From NCBI RefSeq assembly GCF_964204645.1, contig NC_134026.1:24508650-24572649 (forward strand): a stretch of 64,000 bases of DNA, given 5' to 3'. The position numbers were made by a program, and so were the translations under genes. The notes beneath the pieces are model-generated. The model saw nothing but the letters and a program-made list of their open reading frames with translations. It was not told the origin of the DNA and searched no databases. Positions 38,779-49,149 of the stretch are shown here, one piece after another. Each line of letters starts with the position of its first letter. Position 1 is the stretch's first letter. Origin of the DNA: Tubulanus polymorphus (lineage: Eukaryota; Nemertea; Palaeonemertea; Tubulaniformes; Tubulanidae).

Positions 38779-41332
38779 ATGGCTGCGCCCGTGTTAACAT
38801 ATGAAGGATGCAATTTTCTTCGACAAAGATTGATTTTATCGACGCTCTCCGGGAAACCGGTAAAAATTAGAAAGATCAGACATAAAGACGATAGTCCTGG
38901 ACTGCAAGGTATCAAAAATGTATCTGATAACTGTGTCTCTAATGCGTGACAGTCGAATTAAATCCGACATGCTTGAGCGTGATGATAGTCTGTTTATTTT
39001 CTGCTTAAAACTTAGGTTTATGTCAAAACAATTATTTTGTAGAATTTGAAGCCAGCCTTCTACGATTATTGGACAAAGTAACGAACGGAACAGTAATAGA
39101 AATAAATGAAACAGGTATGGGCTCGTTTATAAGATTCTTCATGTGAGATAGACAAAAAAGCAAGGTTTTAAGAAATTATTTTATCATTTAGGTACCACAT
39201 TATATTTTCAACCGGGTTTATTAGTCGGTGATAGTATTGAACATGACTGTTGTACCCAGCGAGCTATCGGATATTACCTTGAATTACTGATTTGTCTGGC
39301 GCCATTCACAAAAAAGCCTTTAAAAGCTGTATTGAGGGGCGTAACCAATGATAAATTAGATCCCTCGGTAAGCTGTTAATATAATGGAAATAGATTATGC
39401 GGTGAAATTACAATTACATAGGTTGAATATCTGATTGTTTATTTTCAGGTGGATGTTATTAAATTATCAATATTTCCGGTGCTTAAAAGATTTCTAGGAA
39501 CAGATGAAGGATTTGAACTGAAGGTAGGATCGATTATTTCCTCAGAATTCAATCTGAACGTTAGATAGGTGCGGTGTACTGAATATAGATGAATCATTTA
39601 TACTGATTACAGATAAACAGGAGAGGAGCTGCTCCGGATGGAGGTGGTGAAATTCTCTTCAAATGTCCTTGTCGACAAAAATTACGTCCCGTTCAGTTTA
39701 CGGATCCAGGAAAAATAAAAAGAATTAGAGGAGTGGCGTATCCTTTATCTATTGGACTTTCATTTCGGAATGGCCTTCAATTTCTTCTACATTTCAAGTC
39801 AACTTTTCTCATTAGAAAATCAATTTCTAATAAAACTGTACCATACACTTGTTGGGAACGTCAATCTTATATCTATTTGATGACTTATTTGACAACATTT
39901 CCATTTGGGAGCCTAAAAATCCAGTTCAAGGTTCATTAATTAACCAATTTTCACTACGTTTAACCTTGGAGTAATCAGACTGATTACTCCAAGGTATAAC
40001 TGAGTGCATTGTAGCGCCATCTGGTTTGTGCTGATGCCCCATTATAGCCCAGGCTGTAAGTCTCCAAAATTGAAATGCATGTATTTTATCAGCACGTTAC
40101 CTTAGCAACGCAATATTTTGGCCTGGCTCATGTAACCAGGGTTAAAAATCTACCAAAATAAACTTCAGAATCTTATCTTTCTTCATTGAAAATTTGGGCT
40201 TTGATGTTTTCCAGGGAACCGAAATCATATTTCTAGAGTGTTTTTGAGACTTAGAGCCTGTCCTATTAATGATATATAAATAGGGGAGCATTCATTTATT
40301 ACATACGCATAAGATTTGAATTTTTCAACCCCCCTCCCCCTCTGTACACAAAATCGGCCACTTTTTCATATACATTAAGCATCACAGTACGCAATTGCAC
40401 TGTACCCTCCCTTAATGCGTACGTAATAAATGAATGACCCCATGTAGTGTCTACAAACACTATGTACAGCTGTTTTTTTCGTTTTCAAAATCAATTCGCA
40501 TTTGTTCAATGTTTTGTACTTAGACTTTAACTTCTCATAGCTGGGCCGCTAGAGTTTCTCCAGCCGTGGCTAATAGAATTGTGGATTCAACCAGAAGCAT
40601 TCTCAACAAATGTCTCCCAGATATATACATTTATACAGATCACAATAAAGGCAGCCAGTCTGGCAAGTAAGTACTAAATAGACCTTTCCGGATGTAGCAG
40701 TAGATGTTACGTTTGATTAAAGATTATACATACATGCGTTCTTTTTCCAGGTCTCCTGGTTTCGGTTTAACGTTAGTAGCTGAAACAACAAATGGTGCTT
40801 TCTTATCGGCTGAATCGATATCTAATGCAAAAGGTAGTGAAGACGGCCCAACGATTCCAGAAGAGCTGGGGAAGAATACAGCTGTATCATTACTAGGAGA
40901 GATTTATAGGGTAAAGATTTAGTTAGCCCAACAGCAAAAAACGTCTTAAGATACAATCGATAAAGACTTTTCATCTTTTGTAGGGTGGATGTGTAGATTC
41001 TTTTAGTCAGAGTTTATCTTGTTTGCTAATGACGCTTGGGCAGAAAGATGTATCTAAAATCCTGACAGGTCCGCTATCACCGTACACGTAAGTATTACTC
41101 CATCGATGTTGAATTCATTTTATAATTAATTATGTTCATGTGATTTTGAAATTTTCTTAATTTTTTTCACAGAGTACAATTTTTACGGCATATGAAAGAC
41201 TTTTTCGAGGTCATGTTCAAAATAGAGCCAAAACAATCTGCTGAGGAAGAAGATTTGAATTTAGGAGGTGAAAAACTGCTTTTAACTTGCGTTGGAATCG
41301 GTTATCAAAATCTCAGTAAAGCTATAATGTAA
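38779..41332 (+). CDS. RCL1: RNA 3'-terminal phosphate cyclase-like protein (RCL1)
   Basis: The exons are 38779-38908, 39043-39114, 39192-39367, 39449-39523, 39613-39737, 40541-40666, 40751-40910, 40984-41087 and 41173-41332, giving 375 residues (human 373). Similarity to RCL1 is clear along the whole length: YEGCNFLRQRLILSTLSGKP, GLLVGDSIEHDC, RRGAAPDGGGE, DPGKIKRIRG, PDIYIYTDH, SPGFGLTLVAETT, GGCVDS and TCVGIGYQNLSKAIM. RCL1 is the nucleolar, Bms1-associated factor of the U3 processome needed for 18S rRNA maturation. It belongs to the cyclase fold but is not an active cyclase. The intron after codon 290 of the transcript's first half (39738-40540) is of U12 type. Confidence 0.95.
39963..39995. 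repeat. Perfect 16-bp inverted repeat with 1-nt spacer
   Basis: ACCTTGGAGTAATCAG at 39963-39978 is followed by one A and then its exact reverse complement at 39980-39995. It lies inside the RCL1 U12 intron. Confidence 0.95.
40283..40441. mobile_element. 159-bp MITE-like element in the RCL1 intron
   Basis: The left end GGGGAGCATTCATTTATTAC and the reverse complement of the right end, GGGGTCATTCATTTATTACG, form terminal inverted repeats of about 30 bp that continue into TACGCATTAAG-like sequence. The centre has CCCCCCTCCCCC. Similar GGGGTCATTCATTTATTACG ends are, to my knowledge, widespread in invertebrate genomes. No target-site duplication could be assigned with certainty. Confidence 0.7.
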
Positions 41333-41337
41333 ATTAG

Positions 41338-41343
41338 AATAAA
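41338..41343 (+). terminator. Probable RCL1 polyadenylation signal (AATAAA)
   Basis: AATAAA starts six bases after the RCL1 stop codon, implying a very short 3' UTR if used. No other hexamer in the next 200 nt is as good. Confidence 0.4.
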
Positions 41344-42431
41344 TTCGAAACATCTATATGTATACAATGAATTGACTTGTTCTCTGTTTTCTGGATGGAT
41401 TGATTGATTAAGGTTAAATTTCTCCTATGGAAAATGAATATGCCGTGCCAAAAATCATTAACGATCGTTGCCAGCTGAGCTGGGTTGGACTAAACAGTTT
41501 TTTCGAGAATGCGTAGCCCAGTAAATACATATTACAGTCAACTCCCGATGACCACATTTTTATTCTTTCCAAAAATTTACTTTTCAGAAATCTTCACATT
41601 ATTTCACATGCATCTCATCCCTGCCGTATATTGGGGTTAATTTTGAATCGAACAAAGATGAAATCCAGATGTTCCGTTTTCTGAAAAAATCTTGGTATAT
41701 TGCGATATATCATCGGGGGATTGACTGAATATTGGCTGCCATGTCTTGAAATCCTCCGCAGACTCATTTTATGTCCAGACTATCCGAAAAAAAGCGGATA
41801 TATAAATTTGAATTCAGATTCATTTATTTGCAGAGGTTAATTAGCCACATTTTCGAGTAGACTTATGTACAAATATATCTAGATATTCTACAGAACACCA
41901 ATTGGCTGATATTGGGTTCAAGAAATTCATCTCTCAAATCATACATCGTATCAACGAATTATATGCATTTTAGAAGTGCATTGGCTGAATAAGACGAGGA
42001 TAAAACGCATTTTTCTAGAGTGAATTCGTCATTTAGTTGTTTTCGTTCAGAAAACGCTATGTTGAACTTGTTGAACGATGCTTAGCCTTCGGACGCCAGC
42101 TCCTTTCTGTTGCGCTACGAAACAAAGATCGGCTTTTTCCGAACTGACCGAGTATTCCTGTTCGTATAAATACAGCAGCTGAAAAATATGAAATATAATA
42201 CACATAACATAACTACATTGTCAATTACAGAATTGGGCCATAGCTAGCATTTTAATTTTTCTTTAATTTAATTTTTGGGGGGGGGAGGGGGCGGATTGTG
42301 GGAGAAACTCGAAAAAGGGTAGTTTTTCTGAATAATTTGCAAAAAGGGCACTTTTCCAAAATTTCTGGGGGCAACCGCCTATGCTAGTTACGGCCCTGAA
42401 TTTTATAGAACTATAAGTACGTTACATCAGA
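41344..42431. other. Intergenic, convergent RCL1 / EF-hand interval
   Basis: No coding exon is seen. A poly-G run (GGGGGGGGGAGGGGG) sits near 42281. The rest is AT-rich and probably includes the 3' UTR of the minus-strand EF-hand gene. Confidence 0.5.
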
Positions 42432-43632
42432 TTACATTTTCAATTCTGTTTGTTTGATAATGTATTCTTTTGGTTTAAAACGAATATTTGCTTGAAACAG
42501 TCGGTCAGTTACCTCTAAAAATTGCTCCACGTCCACTTTCCCTTTCGCACCCGTGTCGACTTTTGAAAAGTATTTTTGTCGCTCTTCCGTTGAACTCTTG
42601 TCACCAAGTTCATTCATTACCGTACAGCTAGAATTACGTTAAGCACATGTTGTCAGTTTTATTTCAACATTGTTTGGTCTTAGCCGAGAAAATGATTGAC
42701 TTACAGTTCATCGAAATCTATCAATCCATCTTTATTTAGGTCGAATAGCAGAAATTGGGACTTCATATCAAGTAGTTGTTGCGTTTCCCAATTCGGAAAT
42801 TTAGCTTTCAAACTTCTCGGGTCCAATTCTGAAATAATTTGACATACAAAAATATTATCTCGTTTGTCTTCTTGGGATTCCTTTAGACATAGTTTCCAGG
42901 ATTAACTGAGCGTGATTTTTTTACCGCGGAATTTTAGTTTCATCTGTTTTAGATAACGACGTTCTTCAACGAATTGTTGGAAAAAATCATCGATAGCCTT
43001 TTTGAATTCAGATTTTTTATGATAAACCTGGTGATCTGGAAAACGCTCGCCTGAAATAAGCAAAAAAGAACTTATAAATCGTTGTTTAGTAATGTCAATG
43101 ACATTGAGAGGTTTTTCTGGCGTGAGAAAGTCCCGAAACTTTAGGCCTATATTATTCAATCAATCACTGACACTAATCAGTCAGTCAAGATTCACGAGTC
43201 GGTATTGTGTGACGCTTTTTTAAAAACTTTTTATAGCGTTCTTTTGTCTTATTTCACGATAGATTCTTACTAAGAAATTGACCTTTAGCGGATATAATTT
43301 TCATTAACCCCCTCCCCCAACCAAGTCCAAGAAGATATCATTGATCAGATCGACAAATTGGAATTTCTTACTTGGTCTTTTGGCGCGTGGCTGGCCACTA
43401 TAGGCCTATCTAAATATCAACAAAACGAATGTAAATCGTTCGGTCGAAAAAACTTGCGATCGTTCGCCATTCTTTGTTTTCTTCTTCTCCCCAACGTCTT
43501 TTGGATCGAAACAAATCGGAAAAAATCATGCGCTAAAGCTATCCATCTGTACCTACCCGTTGGCGAAAATACTTCTGCTGATTCGTACGACACTGGGGCT
43601 CTTCCCACGTTAGGAAAAACTATGTTTCCCAT
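42432..43632 (-). CDS. Small EF-hand calcium-binding protein
   Basis: Exons in transcript order are 43632-43557, 43050-42925, 42828-42705 and 42627-42432. Phases match and the splice sites are GT-AG. The product has 173 residues and begins MGNIVFPNVG. A charged helical stretch (residues 36-66) precedes the EF-hand pair. Loop 1 (residues 97-108, DLNKDGLIDFDE) is canonical with all calcium ligands. Loop 2 (133-144, DTGAKGKVDVEQ) ends in Gln instead of Glu and has Lys and Gly inside, so it may bind weakly or not at all. The first exon is supported by phase and donor rather than similarity. I do not recognise a named orthologue. Confidence 0.7.
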
Positions 43633-43920
43633 GATGGTAGTCTTCTGCAAAACCTCTGCAAATGTTTTGGTTTTGTCAATTCACATTCAGCTGGGCCTAC
43701 ATCCAACGTGACACTTTTTCTGTGTGCAACGTTTTGAATCGTGCGCGCACTAATCAATTAAATTCTAACAATTTGAACCAGTCGAAATCAGTAACCATAG
43801 CTGCAGGTTTACATATCGAGTATAATGGGAGATGAAATTATTATAGAACATGTTTGCTCGGTCTGTTGAAGTAGTACTAGATTTATGAGAAACATTTTGC
43901 ACACTCTCTTGGGGAACGAT

Positions 43921-43980
43921 TCTATTTATTAGCGTTTTAATGAAATTCGCTGGCGTTTCGACTACAAGCGATCTACATTG
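43921..43980 (-). mobile_element. GAAACGCCAGCGAA motif, possible retroelement end
   Basis: On the minus strand GTCGAAACGCCAGCGAA is followed by an A-rich stretch with AATAAA. This resembles the GAAACG word at 956 near the left edge. It lies 45 bp from the hexamer-tailed element at 44024. No reverse transcriptase is nearby. Confidence 0.2.
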
Positions 43981-44023
43981 AATCTAAAGCATTTCACTTT
44001 GGGCGAATTCATTTCATTTTAAT

Positions 44024-44560
44024 ACTTGAACTTGAACTTGAACTTTAATTTTATTGCTCCATATAATACACAAGTTACATAGGAAATGACATGCAATAAA
44101 ATATTAACATCAAAACACAGGGAAAACAGTACAAGAGTGGACATACATTTAAAATCGCTTTTATAATGGATAACATAGGAATAGAGAATATTTACAAATA
44201 AAATATGTTAAACGTAAAACAAAATATAATACTACAGCAAGGAAACTAGGTGGCGATACAATCAAGTGAGTATAATATAAAAGAATCAAAGTGTTGAACG
44301 GAGGGCAAGTAAAGAGTTAACTAGGTTACACATAAGGCTGGCAATTTCATAGTCTCCGTTGTTATAGGACATCAAAAATAGGAATTTATCGAAAACACAA
44401 AAAGACTCAAACTCTGTGAAACATACAAGTGAGGATAAAATGGAAACTCTGGCAGGATGAAGCGAGGGACACGGGATTCGTCCTCAACTGCATCCTGGTG
44501 GACTTAACCTTGGCCTTTTTATAGCCATTTTTTAAAAGAAATGAAACCTAATATAGGTTG
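44024..44560 (-). mobile_element. Likely non-LTR retrotransposon 3' end with (GTTCAA)n tail
   Basis: On the minus strand the sequence runs GGAGCAATAAAATTAAAG and then repeats of GTTCAA at 44045-44024. CR1/L2-type and RTE-type elements end in such short tandem tails after an AATAAA-like region. The interior is a long AT-rich untranslated-like stretch with no preserved coding frame. The 5' boundary is arbitrary. Confidence 0.4.
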
Positions 44561-47500
44561 TTTATCCTATTTAGTTCTTAGTGTTCCGAGTCGTCCGATC
44601 TGCGGTCAAAAATTTCGCTACTCCATAATTTTAGGTTGCATACAGTACGAAATCTAATCTTTCCAGAGAGACAATACGGGATGGGCATGCTAGGCCCGAC
44701 ATAGGATTTTGGACTCATTAGAAACCGACATTCGTAGTCGAAAGCCTTCAGCGTCGTTCGTTAGTTAATTTCTTCGGTGAACGAGGACGGCAATATACAG
44801 AATTATATATAATTATATACAAACAGAAATGTCAATTTTCTTTCGTAAAATTATCCAGCAATCATTTTTAATTTCATTATTTCAAGCCCGGCTTGGCGGT
44901 GCGACGAAAGTAACTCATCAATGATTGCTTCACCATGCTTCTTTGACGCTGTGAATTATCAAACACGGGCACTGCATGTTACCTGTGAAAATTCAAACAA
45001 CTTACATTTGTATTTTTCTACATTGTTCCCCGTTTTGCCTCTGATAAAGGTAGTTCTTCAAAATCTCCATAGAATTTATTCAGTCTGTACCGGGAGAACT
45101 TATAGCCAGGTGATAAACCTGGCAATTAATTACATTAAAATTTATAATACCGTTATCGCCTGGCACCTCGTTCGAATAATCAAACTCGTTAGCCTAGGTC
45201 TATTATTCAGCAAAACGAATTCATTGTATTGCTAGAATTTCCCGGGTCAACTAACTCAGACCGCACTCGGCGAGGTACTGCATCAGAGATGGTGCAGGGG
45301 TGCGACCGGCCAAAAATGTCACTAAAGTTGCCCTGAATTTATGGGGAAAATGAAAAATATTTACGCTTACCTATAAAAAGTTTATAGATTTGTTTTCTGT
45401 ATTTCTCAAAAATGAGTTATTTATAGGCTATAAATGTTTTCCCGCGTCGAGTTTTCTTTTTGGGTGCCCTTTTAATTATTTTGCGTACACCCCTCCGAGG
45501 CAGACCCCAGATCTGCGCCCCTGCTCTGGTTATACCCGGTAATTCCAATGGCCATAGTATTTTCTGCGAAACGACAATCCTTTCGAAAGTAAAAGCAAAG
45601 ATGTCGATTAATTGCTCATTTGAAGCGCGAGTGATCAATCAATATAATTGATCTGAATTAGGAACGGGATCCGTTACCACTCACAGGAATGAGAGAGCAG
45701 GATTATTGATTGCTCCTGAATCTAAGAAAAAAGGTACAAACATTACTTTCCCATCACGATCTCCGTGGTGACCACTCGCAGTGATCAATACATGGTTCTC
45801 GCGTAGCGTGAAACTTAATCATCGATGTAACCCCTAGCAAACCGGATTTCCGATAAGGAGTTAATATTTCGTTCGAGCTTAAGTTCTAATGCAGAGTTAG
45901 TGCGTGAAGACACATCTCGAGAAGAATATGTCATTTGGTCAGAGGGCAGTGATCTGTTAAAATCCGCCACAATTAAGTTGCAATAAGGCGATGATCGGTG
46001 TTAGTTTTGCCGGACTTCTCATTAGCCCAAAATCGGCTTTTTGGTCATAGATTGATCTCCTTTGGCGTAAGGGCAGTATTTTACGTGATAACGAGATAGC
46101 TTGCATGATAGGATCTCTGCAAAATGATGTGATCCATCACGTCGCGTCGTCTCAATCATAAGAAAGGAAGCCTATCCGTCGGCAGTCATTAGGATCACGC
46201 CAGCCTGCGGTGTAAATCCCAGCAAGGATCTCGCTCTATTGAGAATAGTTTTATTGCCGTTTGATAAAATTGGTCAGATGACCGATGGGTCAGATCCATG
46301 AACTGAAAATAAATAAATATCATATATGATAACGACTCCGGTATTGGAAATATATCATATCGTGACACTAGTCCAATAAATATATAATCGACGTCAGCGA
46401 CAGTGTAATCTGCAGAGTTTCGCGAAATAAAAGCAACAGTTCCTGGCTAAACTTCGAGATTACGGAGAGAATGTAGAAAATCAGGATTTGGAATGTCGGG
46501 GGTGGGGTATACACAGGCTGGCAACAATATGGGGTAACGTATACGGTACCACGGCTGACTCTAGATTTGAGGACTTCTCGCTTCAACTGATATGACACAT
46601 TCGATTTTTATGAATATTGCAAAGAATGACGCTATTGCTATTCGTCTGTGAAATAACATTATCACGCCATAGACGGCATTATTAACCTGATTATTAAGTC
46701 TGAGGCAATTCAGGTGCTGAGTCTTCATGTAACTTCAACAGATGGTGCAAATGAAGACGTGGAGTACATTTTGCAAAATCCTTCTCTATAAATGTCAACA
46801 ACGTGGTTTACACGCGAACTTGAATTACGAACTACTAAGGTTACGAATCAGTGGTATCATCGTGCATTGATCAAAACGCTTACGAGGAAATCAAAAGCAG
46901 TGTGCGGCGGGCTTAATGCCGGATCCCAAAATACCTTCGCGGTGGCTTTCGTAAATGATCAACAGTCTGGATCCACATTACCACATGGCATAAGACCACA
47001 ATTAGGTTAGTAAGTAGTTTAAGATGCGTAGGGGGCAGAACCCCAAAAGAGGTACTCTTGCCATATGTTTCGGATAGGTGTCGAATTACGGTTATATGTA
47101 TGAAATCTGGGCGTTCTGAGGGACAGATTGATGATGAAATAGGCCTGGATTGTTTTGTCTAAAGTAAGGGTACCGGTCGGTACCAAACACGGCGGGGATT
47201 TCCTTTGATGGCTCGGATAGTGGCACACCTGTACTGGGATACCCCTCCTTTCTAAAGGTTTGATTATTTCTAAAGTTCGGTTGGGTGTGCGGCGAAAATC
47301 ACTTTAAACGCGTAGCTGATGGCCTAGCAGCAGGCATAGTAAACAAAGAAGAACGAAAATAATATTGCCGAAAATGTACACAAGGGCATCTTGCGGAATA
47401 GCTGTAAAAACGGAAATGTGATGATGTAAATTTATTTCGATTTTATGCGTTCCTTTCCGCACGATGCTCTCACGGATTACGGAGGCAATTGACTTTCCTG

Positions 47501-47859
47501 CTAACTAAATACCAGCATATTACAGAACGTAAACCTCACAGACTCTCGGAAATGGAGGGTTTTTAAGTGTCCTTGGCTAAGTCTTCCAACAATACCGATC
47601 TTTTCATCGGTACTGCGATTTGATATAGTGGAAGCAATTCAAAATATAATATATCAGGAGTGGACTTAAAGGCTTATGCAGTGCGACTCAGGGTTATTTC
47701 AGGCAACGACGGAATACTTCAAATACTTTTTCTGTACCCCAGGCGACATGGGCCTTTAGGATAAAATTTGATTTGAGATTCTATTAGTTCAGAAGATTAC
47801 AGAATACTATGGTAAGCCCAGTATAGTAGTCACCCGGTGTGCCGATAGAGGGGAGTGTA

Positions 47860-48068
47860 ATAAGTGCATTGTATTGTAAATAGTTAATGTATATATATTC
47901 TAATGTTTTCATTCTCTAAATGTTTATCACTTCAGTTTTGTTTTGTAAATATTTGTATATACATGTGTAATAGTTTTCCTCCATATGCCATGGAAATGGT
48001 TGGAGTGTAAATAAAATCGTAATCGTAATCGTAATCGTAATCGTAATCGTAATCGTAATCGTAATCGT
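47860..48068 (+). mobile_element. Likely non-LTR retrotransposon 3' end with (AATCGT)9 tail
   Basis: A T-rich, TGTAAATA-containing stretch ends GGAGTGTAAATAAAATCGT and passes into nine perfect AATCGT units at 48015-48068. The layout of AATAAA followed by a hexamer tail parallels the minus-strand element at 44024. The left limit is not visible and no coding part is present. Confidence 0.45.
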
Positions 48069-48115
48069 TGTGTATTGTTCTATACGCGGATATACGCGGC
48101 TAAACGCCGAATCTA

Positions 48116-48342
48116 CGTTCACACTATACAGAATCTACGAGCAAGCAGAACGAGGTTAAGATGATTGCTCGTAGACAGACTATAGCGGCCAAAAACAGTT
48201 CCGTACTGAGATCGGGTTTACGGCGCGGAATCGCGCTTAATAAGCCACGTATTTCAGCACGGAACTGAATAAGCCGCGATTAGGCCTCGAATAATTTCCA
48301 AGCGTGAACGCTTAGTACCGTACTGAAATCCTAGTGTGAACG
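48116..48342. repeat. GC-rich inverted-repeat element with CGTTCACACTA ends
   Basis: CGTTCACACTA at 48116-48126 is the reverse complement of TAGTGTGAACG at 48332-48342. Inside, CAGTTCCGTACTGA and CAGCACGGAACTGA form a second inverted pair, and CCGTACTGA recurs near the right end. The GC content is well above the surroundings. A non-autonomous DNA transposon is likely. Confidence 0.55.
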
Positions 48343-49095
48343 CAGCTATAGATAGGGATCTTGCTATTACCGACATTCATGATAGAATGGCAATGATTGA
48401 CCGAATACTACTGATAAGCTGGTTCTCATTCATGTCACTAGCAGTCACTCGACATAGGGACCTCAATCTTCAAAACAAATACCATTATTTTCTAATCTAT
48501 CATGCGACGTGTGGCTTGAGACAACAGCGCACTGTTTCTCCGAAGAGAAATCTGGGAGATGCAGGTACTAATCTTCCTGGCTGTTTAGTGTCAGGCTATC
48601 AGATCTGGCCACCCGTGACCACTGAGCACCACAGAGGATTCATTGTTACTAATTCTGTCGACTTCTCAGCTGATACTGCTAACGCAGAAATGGAAATAAC
48701 GAGTGAAAGTCACGAGGGGTATAGGCTAGCTTCTAGAACGTGGGACATTACTGTGATTGCATGAAATGCTTTCATCCACTAACGAATTTTTACACATCCA
48801 TCAAGCCATCCTGTTCTGCACGACAACTTCATTATTGCTTCATTTGCTTTATTTGCTATTGCTGGTCAAGAGAAAAGAGGGAGGTTTGCTGACGGTCGAA
48901 AAATAATAGACTTGAAGCAAGAATACGTTAAACAAGATAATTATGACGTATCTTCTTAATATCTTCTTTGTATCTCCTTTCATCATTATCACTTGCCCTT
49001 CCTCTTTTCCAGGTGCATCGCACTTCTTAAGTGTTACAGTTATTTTGATTCGGAGTGGTAATCAATAAATTATCATTATGATATGTTATATCATT

Positions 49096-49149
49096 AACAA
49101 TTGTACATATAAAATGTATAATATTATACATTTTACATGTACAATTGTT
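49096..49149. repeat. 54-bp near-perfect palindrome, no spacer
   Basis: Two 27-bp arms (AACAATTGTACATATAAAAT and onward, and its complement) meet without a loop, with a single mismatch. This could extrude as a cruciform or be a transposon relic. Confidence 0.95.

Larger units (their letters stand above)
39738..40540 (+). other. U12-type (minor spliceosome) intron in RCL1
   Basis: The donor reads GTATCCTTTATC, matching the U12 5' splice consensus RTATCCTTT exactly. Near the 3' end, GACTTTAACTTCTCATAG places a TTTAAC branch-like site about 10 nt before the AG, the distance required by U12 introns, and there is no strong pyrimidine tract. The frame requires this junction, since it yields AWAARVSP where the family has a matching-length segment. 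The intron also hosts a fold-back element. Confidence 0.85.

Noticed and set aside
43358-43711. 117-residue open frame on the plus strand
   Set aside because: It is antisense to the first exon of the EF-hand gene, which has matching phase and a proper donor.
48336-48764. 142-residue open frame on the plus strand
   Set aside because: No family similarity, no splice context, and it begins inside the right end of a repeat element. It is likely a chance frame.
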